From NCBI GenBank assembly GCA_944324135.1, contig CALUVE010000014.1, positions 1-44,771 on the forward strand: a DNA stretch of 44,771 nucleotides. The letters are read 5' to 3'. Within the stretch, counting starts at the first letter, position 1, and each line of letters opens with the position of its first letter. Made by a program: the position numbers and the translations under genes. Source of the stretch: Candidatus Gastranaerophilales bacterium (lineage in GTDB: Bacteria; Cyanobacteriota; Vampirovibrionia; Gastranaerophilales; Gastranaerophilaceae). The notes beneath the pieces were generated by a model, which was not told the origin of the DNA, searched no databases, and saw only the letters and a list, made by a program, of their open reading frames with translations. Positions 16,465-27,151 of this stretch are shown here, piece after piece.

Positions 16465-17433
16465 TTATTTGTCCCTGATTCTCGGATCGGTGATAATCAA
16501 AAGAATATCAGCAATCAAATTACCTAAAACAAGCATAATAGCACCCATCATTAAAGACGCCATTACAAGATTAATATCTGATTTCAAAACAGCCTCCAGA
16601 ATTAATCTGCCTAACCCCGGATATTGAAATACATACTCAGTCAAAGCCGCCCCGCTCAACAGCCCTGCAAATTCAAACCCCAGCAATGTTATCATAGGAT
16701 TAATAGCATTACGCAGAGCATGTTTATATACAACTTTGAATTCACTCAGTCCCTTTGCGCGGGCAAATTTTACATAATCACTATCAAGCACATCCAGCAA
16801 ATTTGCTCTCATCTGGCGCTGCAAACCTGCAAGAGAAATGGTAAACAGAACAACTACCGGTAAAAACAGGTGATGCGTAAGATCAAGAATCTTACCGCCC
16901 AAACTCAACTCGCTAAAGTTTGTACAGGTAAGTCCGCCGACAGGGAACCAGCCGGTTTTCACAGCAAATATCAAAAGCAAAACAGCAAAGAAGAATGACG
17001 GTATTGCCATCCCGATACTTGTCAGGACAGTCATCATTCTGTCAAACGGTGTTTTCCAGTTCAAAGCGGCAGCCACACCCAGCGGAACACCCACAACCCA
17101 GGTTAAAAATATTACTATAGCTGTCAATAAGAGAGTATTCGGGATACGCTCTTTCAATTTTGCACTAACAAGCTCGCCGTTTGAAGTTACACCCAAATCA
17201 CCTTTTATAAAAGATTTTGCCCATTTGCCGTATTGAACGATGATAGGCTTATCCAGCCCCAGCCGCTCTGTTTCCCGCTGCAAAGTTTCTTTTGAAACTG
17301 ACGGATTCAACCGGAGTTCTGCAAGCGGATCAACCGGAGACAATCTTATTATAAAGAAACTGACTATTGAAACTATTATCAATAACGGTATTGTCTGTAA
17401 AATTCTTTTTAATATATAAAGGAGAATCTGCAT
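16465..17433 (-). CDS. Oligopeptide/dipeptide ABC transporter permease (OppB/DppB type)
   Basis: The 322-residue protein has the standard OppB layout: N-terminal helix with LLIIVSIVSFFIIRLSPVDP, six membrane helices, and the EAA loop (DYVKFARAKGLSEFKVVYKH) near 220. The start overlaps the last base of the binding-protein gene and the OppC-type gene begins 2 nt after its stop. Together they form the membrane channel of a peptide or related solute importer. Confidence 0.9.
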   Translation of the reverse strand: MQILLYILKRILQTIPLLIIVSIVSFFIIRLSPVDPLAELRLNPSVSKETLQRETERLGLDKPIIVQYGKWAKSFIKGDLGVTSNGELVSAKLKERIPNTLLLTAIVIFLTWVVGVPLGVAAALNWKTPFDRMMTVLTSIGMAIPSFFFAVLLLIFAVKTGWFPVGGLTCTNFSELSLGGKILDLTHHLFLPVVVLFTISLAGLQRQMRANLLDVLDSDYVKFARAKGLSEFKVVYKHALRNAINPMITLLGFEFAGLLSGAALTEYVFQYPGLGRLILEAVLKSDINLVMASLMMGAIMLVLGNLIADILLIITDPRIRDK

Positions 17434-19280
17434 TATTTGCCGCCCTCCTTATCTATATAAATTTCTTCTATATTATGTGTAGCCCCCCCGAGTGTTGTCG
17501 GGAATACATTCTTGTATTTATTTCTTATTGCAGTTATTACTATTGGAGAATAAATATAAATGAAAGGTTTTTCTTCATAAGCAATCTGCTGATATTCATC
17601 GTAGTATTTTTTTCTTTCATCAAAATCAATCGCGAGTGCACCTTTATCATAAATTTCATCAAGTCTTTTTTCCCAGACAAATAAATCGTCATTTTTATCT
17701 TTTTCAAGACGCTGATTAAACATATGCAAAGTACCGCGGGAATGCCATACGTTCTTGCCGCTGTTCGGCTCCAGCGGTGAACCGGTAAGCCCCATTATTA
17801 CCATATCCCAATCAAGAGTATTGGCGAGTTTATTCACAAGCGAATTAAACTCAACAGGTTTGAAATTAACTTTCATACCCAAATCTTCCAAATCCTGCTT
17901 TACCATAACTCCTATTGCTTCACGTTCTGTATTGCCGGCATTGGTGTAGAGGTCAAATTCAACGCGGTTGTTGTATTTATCAAACAATCTGCCTCTTTTA
18001 TCCCAGTAAAATCCCTCTTTTTGCAGCAGTTCGCGTGCTTTATTCAAATCTTTCGGATAAGGCTTAAGATTTTTATTCAAAAATATTGAATTTAAACTCT
18101 CTGCTGTAAATAAAGGTTCGCCAAGCCCATTCGCAATATTGAACACCATATTTTCACGGTCAATAGCGTAATCCACAGCCGTGCGGAAATTTTTATTTCT
18201 GAACCATACCTGTTTTTTAGGTTCAACATAAAATTTGCCGTTCTCATTTTTACGGTTGTTTAAATTCATTGTCAAATACATAGTTCCGGTATTTGGCCCC
18301 AGATTATACACGGTAAAATCCGAATGCGGTTCAAGGGTTTTAAATCGTGCCACGTTTGCTCCCTGCAAACCGATAATATCAAGTTCTTTAGCCTCAAACT
18401 TCAGCACCTCGTTATTTAAATCACCGACAATCAAATAAACAAGGCGGTCTAGGTATGGCAGTTTTTCATCATTAGTATTTATAACATAATAATTAGGGTT
18501 TCTTACAAAAGTTACTCTCTGTGCCGGAATATATTCCTGAATACGGAACGCGCCGCTTGTTACAAATGTTTTAGGGTCTGCATTTGTCGATAAAAATGTA
18601 TCAAAATAAGCATTTCCTTTTTTAACCGCAGGTTCAAAAATATGTTTTGGAGCTATCGGGTTGGAAAGCATTCTCAAAAATGGTGCAAAAGGTTTCGGAG
18701 TAGTAAATTTCACGGTATAATCGTCAATTTTTTCAACAGTCGGCAGTTTCCCGTCAATAACTATAGAATCTCTGACCGAGGTGTTTCCTACCCCTGCAAA
18801 AACTATGTCCTGCCAGGAAAATACAACATCATCAGCTGTGATAGGCTTACCGTCTGACCATTTGAGCCCGCGGCGGAGTTTGATAAGATACTCGGTGCCG
18901 TTTACCTCAAAAGATTTTGCAAGTTTCGGGATAACTTCGCCGGTATATGGGTTTGTAGTCAAAAGCCCGTCATACATAACATCTGCCATAAGAGATGAGA
19001 TATTATCTCTGGAATTAAACGGATTAAATGTTTTAGGGCCTTCTCCTATAGTCGACGCAACAAGAGTACCGCCAAACTGCCCGACCGGAGCCTGCGATTG
19101 AAGATAATCCACCCCGTCTATTGTAACATTTTTTTGAGGAGGAGGCGGTGTGAATTGCGTATCTGTGTCTGTTATTGCCTCCGCTGCAATATCAATATCC
19201 GGAACATCCGCATGCAAACAAGATTTTAAGCCCCAAATAATTAAGAATAAAATTATAAACCCGAATATTATTCTCTTCAT
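17433..19280 (-). CDS. ABC transporter solute-binding protein, family 5 (OppA/DppA-like)
   Basis: The 615-residue protein belongs to SBP_bac_5, which captures peptides, nickel or other solutes. It has an N-terminal membrane segment followed by LKSC (Cys about residue 21), a slightly atypical lipobox that suggests a lipoprotein anchor. Family regions include LIKLRRGLKWSDGKPITADDVVFSW and FRTAVDYAIDRENMVFNIANG. At 615 residues it is longer than the usual 530-560, with a Pro/Gln-rich linker after the anchor. First gene of the leftward operon with two permeases and mgtC. Its promoter lies in the 125-nt region shared with divergent trpS but is not clear. Confidence 0.88.
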   Translation of the reverse strand: MKRIIFGFIILFLIIWGLKSCLHADVPDIDIAAEAITDTDTQFTPPPPQKNVTIDGVDYLQSQAPVGQFGGTLVASTIGEGPKTFNPFNSRDNISSLMADVMYDGLLTTNPYTGEVIPKLAKSFEVNGTEYLIKLRRGLKWSDGKPITADDVVFSWQDIVFAGVGNTSVRDSIVIDGKLPTVEKIDDYTVKFTTPKPFAPFLRMLSNPIAPKHIFEPAVKKGNAYFDTFLSTNADPKTFVTSGAFRIQEYIPAQRVTFVRNPNYYVINTNDEKLPYLDRLVYLIVGDLNNEVLKFEAKELDIIGLQGANVARFKTLEPHSDFTVYNLGPNTGTMYLTMNLNNRKNENGKFYVEPKKQVWFRNKNFRTAVDYAIDRENMVFNIANGLGEPLFTAESLNSIFLNKNLKPYPKDLNKARELLQKEGFYWDKRGRLFDKYNNRVEFDLYTNAGNTEREAIGVMVKQDLEDLGMKVNFKPVEFNSLVNKLANTLDWDMVIMGLTGSPLEPNSGKNVWHSRGTLHMFNQRLEKDKNDDLFVWEKRLDEIYDKGALAIDFDERKKYYDEYQQIAYEEKPFIYIYSPIVITAIRNKYKNVFPTTLGGATHNIEEIYIDKEGGK

Positions 19281-19369
19281 AAGGATAGCTTAACATAAAA
19301 ATTACAAAAATTTATAGCCCGCAGAGGGGATTTATTCTTCGTTTATAATTTTTATTTTTTTCATTTTTC

Positions 19370-19378
19370 TGGTATGAT
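19370..19378 (+). promoter_or_regulatory. Probable extended -10 promoter of trpS
   Basis: TGG-TATGAT (TATGAT at 19373-19378) about 28 nt before the ATG. The -35 region is only a T-rich stretch, so recognition would rely on the extended -10. Confidence 0.4.
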
Positions 19379-19405
19379 TGAAACGCAAAATGAGGGAGAA
19401 AAATT

Positions 19406-20413
19406 ATGGTACAAAGAATTGTAACAGGTATGAGATCAACAGGTAAACTTCACCTTGGACATTACCTCGGAGTTATACAAAATCTGGTGGAACTTCAAAA
19501 TAAATATGAAAGTTTCTTCTTTGTGGCAGACTGGCACGCCCTCACTACAAAATATGACAAAACAGAAACGCTGAGACAGGATATAAATGATGTTGTAATA
19601 GACTGGCTTGCTTCCGGTATTGACCCTGACAAAGCCACTATATATGTCCAATCACTCGTTCCTGAAATTGCTGAACTCAATATTTACCTTGGAATGATTA
19701 CCCCGCAAAACTGGGTTGAACGCGATCCGACCTTAAAAGATATGGCAAAAATCCTGAGAACGAAAGAAGGACTGAATTCTCAAATAGGATTCGGACTTAT
19801 GGGATATCCTGTTTTGATGACTGCTGACATCCTTATGTTCAACGCGGATGCTGTTCCGGTTGGCAGCGACCAGATTGCACATATAGAAATTACCCGCGAT
19901 ATTGCAAGAAGATTCAATAACATCTATAAAACCGATTATTTCAAAGAACCGGCTGCTCTATTGAATGACTGCGCTCTTATATGCGGACTTGACGGCAATA
20001 AAATGGGCAAATCTTTCCAGAATGACATAAAAATTTCTGATACAGAAGAAGTCACCTCAAAAAAAATAATGACTGCAATTACAGATAGAAGCCGCCTCAG
20101 AAAAGATGACCCCGGTCATCCCGATGAATGCGAAGTCGTTTTCAAATACTGGAAAATCTTCGGCTCTGAAGAACAAATTGCTCAAGTACGCAGTGAATGC
20201 GAAAAAGGTCAACGAGGCTGCGCAGATTGTAAACGACAATTGGGCGCGCTAATTAACGAAAAGTTAAGACCAATCCGTGAAAAACGCAAATACTACGAAG
20301 CACATCCGGAAGAAGTCCGCCGTATTATTCTGGAAGGTTCTGAAAAAGCACGCATACAAGCCCGAAAAACTCTCCTTGATGTCAGAGAATTAATCGGGAT
20401 GTATCAAAAATAA
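19406..20413 (+). CDS. trpS: Tryptophanyl-tRNA synthetase
   Basis: Class I aminoacyl-tRNA synthetase charging tRNA-Trp. The 335-residue protein has the HIGH-type motif as STGKLHLGHYLG (11-22), the KMSKS-type motif as GNKMGKS (about 193-199), and the TrpRS landmarks FVADWHALTT, GYPVLMTADIL and VPVGSDQIAHIE. Length is typical of the bacterial enzyme. GAGGGAG precedes the ATG. No T-box leader is visible in the 125 nt upstream. Confidence 0.97.
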   Translation: MVQRIVTGMRSTGKLHLGHYLGVIQNLVELQNKYESFFFVADWHALTTKYDKTETLRQDINDVVIDWLASGIDPDKATIYVQSLVPEIAELNIYLGMITPQNWVERDPTLKDMAKILRTKEGLNSQIGFGLMGYPVLMTADILMFNADAVPVGSDQIAHIEITRDIARRFNNIYKTDYFKEPAALLNDCALICGLDGNKMGKSFQNDIKISDTEEVTSKKIMTAITDRSRLRKDDPGHPDECEVVFKYWKIFGSEEQIAQVRSECEKGQRGCADCKRQLGALINEKLRPIREKRKYYEAHPEEVRRIILEGSEKARIQARKTLLDVRELIGMYQK

Positions 20414-20415
20414 AA

Positions 20416-20479
20416 AACAAGCAGGTATTATATGGATATAAAAATAAATACATAAGATATACAGAGGATCCTGCTTGTT
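20416..20479 (+). terminator. Long-loop inverted repeat after trpS, possible terminator
   Basis: AACAAGCAGG (20416-20425) pairs perfectly with CCTGCTTGTT (20470-20479) across a 44-nt AT-rich loop, starting 2 nt after the trpS stop. Only a weak T-rich tail follows. The long loop is unusual; a similar structure follows the gene at 33061. Confidence 0.45.
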
Positions 20480-20703
20480 CTTTATCACCCTTGCGGATGA
20501 GAAAGTCTTTTATGAAATTGTCAATTGTTTTAATGAAAAGCCGTTTTTTACGGCTCTTGGTAAAAGGTTAGTGTGTGTAGGAGAAAATAAAGAAAAAGAA
20601 AAATGGTTATATATATATAATAACTCATTTTTCGAAATTTTTGTATATATTTTGAATATATTTTACATATCTTAACAATATATTTTTGAAATATAGACTA
20701 TGA

Positions 20704-20732
20704 TTGCATTTTCACCCTGTTTAAATTAGAAT
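20704..20732 (+). promoter_or_regulatory. Promoter of the lptB operon
   Basis: TTGCAT at 20704-20709, 17-nt spacer, TAGAAT at 20727-20732. Predicted start about 20739; the AAGGGG ribosome-binding site of lptB follows. Confidence 0.6.
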
Positions 20733-20757
20733 AATATTTATACTAAAAGGGGTAAAT

Positions 20758-21483
20758 ATGAAGATAGAAGCAAAAAATTTAGTAAAAATCTACGGGGACA
20801 GAAGTGTAGTAAACGATATTTCCTTTGAAATGAACAAAGGAGAAGTTGTCTGCTTGCTCGGACCTAACGGAGCCGGCAAAACCACAACATTTTATATGGT
20901 TGTAGGGCTTATAAAGCCAAATAGAGGACAAATACTTCTGGACGGACAAGACATAACAACATGGCCTATGAATATCCGTGCAAAAGCAGGACTTGGCTAT
21001 CTGCCGCAGGAAGCATCTATCTTTAGAAAGTTAAGTGTTGAAGATAACATTAAACTTGTTCTCCAGATGAATGATAAACTGACATATAGAGAGAAGAAAT
21101 ATAAGCTTGAAGAGCTTTTGGAAGAATTCGGTATCAAACGCTTGCGTCATTACGCAGCAGTATCACTTTCCGGAGGAGAAAGACGACGTGTTGAAATTGC
21201 AAGAGCGCTTGCCGCAAGCCCTGATTTTATGCTTCTTGATGAACCGTTTGCCGGTATTGACCCGATTGCCATCGGAGACATCAAAGATAACATCAGAAAA
21301 ATCTCCGAGGATAAGGGGCTCGGTGTCTTGATAACAGACCACAACCCGAAAGCTACGTTATCAATCACAGACAGAGCTTACGTTATATTTGACGGGAAAA
21401 TTAAAATCCAGGGAAAAAGCCGTGATGTTGCAGTTGACCCTGTTGCTAAAGAATTTTACTTAGGAAAGGATTTCCAACTCTAA
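20758..21483 (+). CDS. lptB: LPS export ABC transporter ATP-binding protein
   Basis: ATPase that powers extraction of LPS from the inner membrane. The 241-residue protein has Walker A GPNGAGKTT (about 38-46), a Q-loop with LGYLPQEASIFRKLSVEDN, the signature SLSGGERRRVEIARALA (about 137-153), Walker B FMLLDEPFAGIDP and the switch ITDHNPKA. The LPQEASIFRKLSVEDN segment is characteristic of LptB rather than other ABC ATPases. Its stop overlaps the start of the LptF/G-type permease gene (TAATG), which confirms the assignment. Confidence 0.95.
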   Translation: MKIEAKNLVKIYGDRSVVNDISFEMNKGEVVCLLGPNGAGKTTTFYMVVGLIKPNRGQILLDGQDITTWPMNIRAKAGLGYLPQEASIFRKLSVEDNIKLVLQMNDKLTYREKKYKLEELLEEFGIKRLRHYAAVSLSGGERRRVEIARALAASPDFMLLDEPFAGIDPIAIGDIKDNIRKISEDKGLGVLITDHNPKATLSITDRAYVIFDGKIKIQGKSRDVAVDPVAKEFYLGKDFQL

Positions 21484-22598
21484 TGAAATTTCTGCCTAAA
21501 ATTACAATATACGATAAATACATTTTTAATCAGGTAATGATAACCACATTTGTGGCAATATTACTGTTTACGGTTGTTTGGATAGCACCGGAAATGCTTT
21601 TGAATACCATTAAGAAAACACTTGCAGGGGATTACGGGATTAAGACAGCAATACTTGTACTTTTCTATGAACTTCCGAAAATTCTCGGTAAAGCTTTTCC
21701 GGTAGGGCTGCTGCTGGGTTCACTGTTTACGTTTGATAAATTAAGCAAGGATTCGGAACTGACTATCTTTCGAGCAGTCGGGCTGTCATTTAAAAGAATT
21801 ATAGCTCCGGTAATTGTACTGAGCCTTATTGTTACGTGGATGTGTTTTGTAACTTATGACAAACTTATCCCGCTTGCAGCTCAAAAACTTAAAGATATAA
21901 AGGGTGAATATACAACAACTCAATATATTTACACCCAAAAAGACGTTAACAATGTCCCTGTTCAGGCTGTTATCGTTTCACGCTTCAGCCAGAATAAAAT
22001 GATTAATATAATAGTTCTTGATTTTTCAAAACAGCGATACTCTGATGTACATCAGCTGTCAAACATTTTTTACGCCAAAAAAGGAAGAACATATCAGGAT
22101 CACTGGGCTTTGTATGATGTAACTAAATACAAAATAAATAATGACGGGATATTTGAGGCTATACAACAGATTCCGGCGATGTCCGTACTCAATGGCGAAT
22201 CTGCAAAAAATGCCTACACCCTGATGACATATTCAGTAAAAAAAGAGAGAGAAATAACCAACCACGATTTACATAATTATATTAAACTGCTGAAAAAAGA
22301 GGGATTAACCGAAGAATACAGATATATGCTGAACAAATACCTGCAAAGATTTTTCCATCCGTTCGTATGTATATTACTTGCAGTAATGGGGGCGCTGCTT
22401 GGTTTTTCAAAACCAAGAGAACAAAGATTAATCGGTTTTACAATAGCAATCGGATGTATTTTTCTGTATTACATCACACTGCCATTTTTTGATTTACTGG
22501 CAGAAAAAGGGGTACTTCATCCGTTGATAACGGCTATTTTCCCGCCTCTGGCATTTTTAGCCGCAATAATCGGATTTTACAAGACTAAGGATTTATAA
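21483..22598 (+). CDS. LptF/LptG (YjgP/YjgQ) family permease
   Basis: The 371-residue protein has the YjgP/YjgQ layout: IYDKYIFNQVMITTFVAILLFT at the N-terminus, three helices in the first 130 residues, a periplasmic beta-jellyroll domain (about 140-270), and three C-terminal helices (about 285-370). Only one such gene follows lptB here, where proteobacteria carry lptF and lptG. This suggests either a homodimeric permease, as proposed for cyanobacteria-like lineages, or a second gene elsewhere. TAATG overlaps on both sides link it to lptB and to the phosphodiester glycosidase gene. Confidence 0.9.
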   Translation: MKFLPKITIYDKYIFNQVMITTFVAILLFTVVWIAPEMLLNTIKKTLAGDYGIKTAILVLFYELPKILGKAFPVGLLLGSLFTFDKLSKDSELTIFRAVGLSFKRIIAPVIVLSLIVTWMCFVTYDKLIPLAAQKLKDIKGEYTTTQYIYTQKDVNNVPVQAVIVSRFSQNKMINIIVLDFSKQRYSDVHQLSNIFYAKKGRTYQDHWALYDVTKYKINNDGIFEAIQQIPAMSVLNGESAKNAYTLMTYSVKKEREITNHDLHNYIKLLKKEGLTEEYRYMLNKYLQRFFHPFVCILLAVMGALLGFSKPREQRLIGFTIAIGCIFLYYITLPFFDLLAEKGVLHPLITAIFPPLAFLAAIIGFYKTKDL

Positions 22599-23395
22599 TG
22601 AAAAAATTTATTCTTTTATTTTGCGCACTACTGGCTATAAATACCGCTGTTGCGGCTAAACCGGTTGAAATTGAATACAACGACGGGATATATCATATCA
22701 CATTAAACGGAGAAAAGATTAAAAAGAAAATAAAATTTGTTACAAGCGAAAATCTTATAACAAATAAAGAGGCGCATCAAAAAGGTAATGCCCAACTAAC
22801 GATTAACGCCGGATTTTTTGACCCTGAAAATGAAAAAACAATATCCTACATTGTTACGGACGGACAAATTTCAGCAGACCCGTTATTCAACGAAAATCTC
22901 TGGATGGGCGGGAAATATTCCAGAAAAAGCCTTGATATGATAATGAACCGTTCAGAGTTCAGAGTCGTCAGATGCGGCAATAAGCTTCACTACGAAATTA
23001 CCCCGCACACTGCAGACATAGAATTCGGATGTGAACTTTTAACCTCCGGACAAGGAGGCCCCCTAATTGTTCCAAATCTGCGGCTTGAAGAGGAATTCTT
23101 TATAGTCAAAAAAGACGGTGAAGTAGTACGGGAATCCGCCTCGGTTCTTCACAAAACGGCAAGAACCGTTATCGGTTTGAAAGACGGAATTGCGCATATA
23201 CTTATAATCACTGACGAAAATCCGATGAATATGTACGAAGTTCAAGCGCTTTGCAAAAAAATGGGATTTGACAGAGCCATGGCTTTTGACGGCGGAAGCT
23301 CAACTTCTTTGAATTACCTTGATAAAATTGAAGTCACCTCTAATAGCGACGGCGGCGGAAGAAATCTAAAATCATTTATGATTATTTCAAAATAA
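22598..23395 (+). CDS. Exported phosphodiester glycosidase (NAGPA/DUF2233) family protein
   Basis: The 265-residue protein has a signal peptide (about 1-19, ending VAA) and a NAGPA-type domain. Visible motifs are TINAGFFDPENE (about 68-79), LLTSGQGGPLIV (near 148), TARTVIGLKDG (near 189) and MAFDGGSSTSLNY (about 227-239). Family members remove GlcNAc-1-phosphodiesters or act on teichoic/surface polymers; in bacteria most are uncharacterised. Co-translation with the LPS exporter points to processing of a phosphodiester-linked sugar in the envelope. That link is inference. Confidence 0.85.
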   Translation: MKKFILLFCALLAINTAVAAKPVEIEYNDGIYHITLNGEKIKKKIKFVTSENLITNKEAHQKGNAQLTINAGFFDPENEKTISYIVTDGQISADPLFNENLWMGGKYSRKSLDMIMNRSEFRVVRCGNKLHYEITPHTADIEFGCELLTSGQGGPLIVPNLRLEEEFFIVKKDGEVVRESASVLHKTARTVIGLKDGIAHILIITDENPMNMYEVQALCKKMGFDRAMAFDGGSSTSLNYLDKIEVTSNSDGGGRNLKSFMIISK

Positions 23396-23400
23396 AACTT

Positions 23401-23844
23401 TTATGTAGCATCAAAATATTTGACGGCAGCTTCAACAATAGCGTTATTTATCCTGCTTATTATATTTCTTTGCGCAGGAGTTTTTGCGGCTTGAGCAGCT
23501 CTCCTTGTAAACTGTGCCATAAATTCAAATATAGGTATAACTTCATCTCTATCAAACAAAAAAGGAATTTTATTGAGTCTGAATGCGTTTCTTCTGCCAT
23601 GGACGTTATCTTCAATAGTAAGACAATCAATGTCTATTGAAGTGGGGTTATCACTATACTGACAGAAGTCTCTATACTCTTTACGCGCTTTTTTCAAATA
23701 ATTTACAAAATCAGAAAGGTCATATCCGTTTCCGTCATTTGACAAATTAGCAGATACACGCAGGGTACACCTGTCAGCATTATTGATATCTTTACTTTTG
23801 AATACTCTTAGATTATGTATGCCGGTAAATGAAATGTTATCCAT
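23401..23844 (-). CDS. Soluble protein of unknown function
   Basis: 147 residues, no signal peptide or membrane segment, starting MDNISFTGIHNLRVFKSKD. The middle part is acidic and the C-terminal third is basic and helical. No domain recognised. The stop lies 5 nt from the end of the convergent glycosidase gene, so the two genes are tail to tail. There is no obvious ribosome-binding site. An intrinsic terminator of the upstream SIMPL gene separates it from that operon, so it needs its own promoter. Confidence 0.6.
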   Translation of the reverse strand: MDNISFTGIHNLRVFKSKDINNADRCTLRVSANLSNDGNGYDLSDFVNYLKKARKEYRDFCQYSDNPTSIDIDCLTIEDNVHGRRNAFRLNKIPFLFDRDEVIPIFEFMAQFTRRAAQAAKTPAQRNIISRINNAIVEAAVKYFDAT

Positions 23845-23885
23845 ACCGGAGATAAAACCTGTAAAATTTTTTTTTTGCTATCAAA

Positions 23886-23940
23886 ATATAAAACTACCGC
23901 CCTGAATAACAACTTTTGTTGTTTTTCTGAACGGTAGTAG
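23886..23940 (-). terminator. Intrinsic terminator after the SIMPL gene
   Basis: An outer ACTACCG/CGGTAGT stem and an inner AACAAC-TTTT-GTTGTT hairpin form one long imperfect structure, followed on the minus strand by a T-rich stretch. It lies about 20 nt after the SIMPL stop codon. Confidence 0.7.
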
Positions 23941-23957
23941 AATTTTTTGTTATCAAA

Positions 23958-24701
23958 CTATTTTACAAAGAAAGCAGAGTTCAATGTTGCCTGAACCTTG
24001 ATTCTGCCGGCTGATATAGGAGTTGATGAGCTCATACCAGCCTCTGCTGAATCAGAAACAGCATTCTTTGCCATCAAATTGTAATAAACTCTTGAAGTTG
24101 CGCCGGAATTGCAGCTTGCATTCATATACTTAACCCCGTCAAGCACAGCACCTGCACCTTTTGCCACCGCATTAGCCTGATTTTTTGCTTTTGTAACAGC
24201 AAGAGTAAGCAGTTCGTCGCACTGTGCTTCATAATCAGAAACAGAGAAATTCAGATTATTAACATTTGTAGCACCTGCGGCAATTGCTTTATCAATCATT
24301 TCGCCTGCTTTATCTATATTTTTGGTATGAACGATAATGGTATTTGAGACTTCATATTTGTCGAAAACTCTCTTTTTATTTACATAATTATAGAGAGGAG
24401 TTGCGCTGAAATCTGAGGTTTTGATATAATCCATATTTTGAGAATTAATCAAAGTTTTCAACACAGCCTGAACTTTGTCTGAGATTTCTTTATTTTGGGC
24501 AACAGCGTTCTGCATTGATTTGTCGTAAGTTTCAACAGCAATTGAAATTTCGACCATATCCGGGCTTAACTCTTTGTTAGCCTGAGTATTGACTGTGATG
24601 TAACCGCGTTCTTCAGTATTATCAGCAGCGGCATTAGCAGCAGCTGTTGAGATACCTGCTATTAAACCTAAAATTATTGCAGACACAAAAATCTTTTTCA
24701 T
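23958..24701 (-). CDS. Exported SIMPL-domain (DUF541) protein
   Basis: The 247-residue protein has a signal peptide (KKIFVSAIILGLIAGISTAAANA) and a SIMPL/DUF541 domain. Typical features are the opening YITVNTQANKELSPDMVEISIAV, a KTSDFSATPLYNY segment, and the repeated beta-alpha pattern ending IKVQATLNSAFFVK. Family members are periplasmic or outer-membrane proteins of poorly defined function, linked in some bacteria to oxidative stress. The start at 24701 is supported by GGAGA 5 nt upstream; longer in-frame extensions run into the preceding gene. It follows the membrane-protein gene after 10 nt. Confidence 0.85.
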   Translation of the reverse strand: MKKIFVSAIILGLIAGISTAAANAAADNTEERGYITVNTQANKELSPDMVEISIAVETYDKSMQNAVAQNKEISDKVQAVLKTLINSQNMDYIKTSDFSATPLYNYVNKKRVFDKYEVSNTIIVHTKNIDKAGEMIDKAIAAGATNVNNLNFSVSDYEAQCDELLTLAVTKAKNQANAVAKGAGAVLDGVKYMNASCNSGATSRVYYNLMAKNAVSDSAEAGMSSSTPISAGRIKVQATLNSAFFVK

Positions 24702-24711
24702 ACATTCTCCT

Positions 24712-25158
24712 TTACTTTTTAATCTCTTCATGAGACGAATTTTCAATGTTTTTTGTTTCAACTTCTTGCAAACTATTTTGCGCGGAATCGTCCTTGGCTT
24801 GTTTCTGGCTTTCCTCAACTGATTTAAGCATCATAGCGTTAAGCATTTTGACCTGTGAGTGGAGTCTGACGCGTTCCATAAGCTTATTCATCTCAGCATC
24901 AGTCAACTCTTGAGGAGATGCAAAAGAAATAGCTACTTTGCGACCGTTTGCAAGATAAAAACTCATAGCAACTATAGCCCAGAGCAAAACACCCTGAAAC
25001 AAATTAATCGGAGGGAGTGAAGCAAAATGATTCCATATGCACATAGCGACATAGCCAGGGAACGCAATAAATCCCGCAGCAAGACATACTACTGCAAACA
25101 GAGCCAGTATCAAGCCTCTAAAACCATCAATTTGTATAACTCTTGTTTTTCTTTTCAT
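24712..25158 (-). CDS. Small membrane protein of unknown function
   Basis: 148 residues with two predicted membrane helices (about 15-40 and 52-70) and a charged, probably coiled C-terminal tail (about 85-148). No recognised domain. It begins 10 nt after ligA and ends 10 nt before the SIMPL gene, so it is part of the speB-ligA-SIMPL transcript. The KRKTR N-terminus places the tail in the cytoplasm by the positive-inside rule. Confidence 0.65.
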   Translation of the reverse strand: MKRKTRVIQIDGFRGLILALFAVVCLAAGFIAFPGYVAMCIWNHFASLPPINLFQGVLLWAIVAMSFYLANGRKVAISFASPQELTDAEMNKLMERVRLHSQVKMLNAMMLKSVEESQKQAKDDSAQNSLQEVETKNIENSSHEEIKK

Positions 25159-25168
25159 ATATTACCTT

Positions 25169-27151
<1,983 letters not shown>

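Larger units (their letters stand above)
20414..20757 (+). other. Intergenic region between trpS and lptB
   Basis: Contents seen: a 10-bp inverted repeat with a long loop directly after trpS (20416-20479), a short AAAAGCCGT/ACGGCTCTT-type hairpin near 20537-20560, an AT-rich stretch, and the lptB promoter. A 66-codon TTG-start ORF (20475-20675) crosses the hairpins, has no ribosome-binding site and is not accepted as a gene. Confidence 0.6.

Noticed and set aside
20475-20675. 66-codon ORF starting with TTG after trpS
   Set aside because: It starts inside the 3' arm of an inverted repeat, crosses another hairpin, has no ribosome-binding site and an AT-driven composition at its end.
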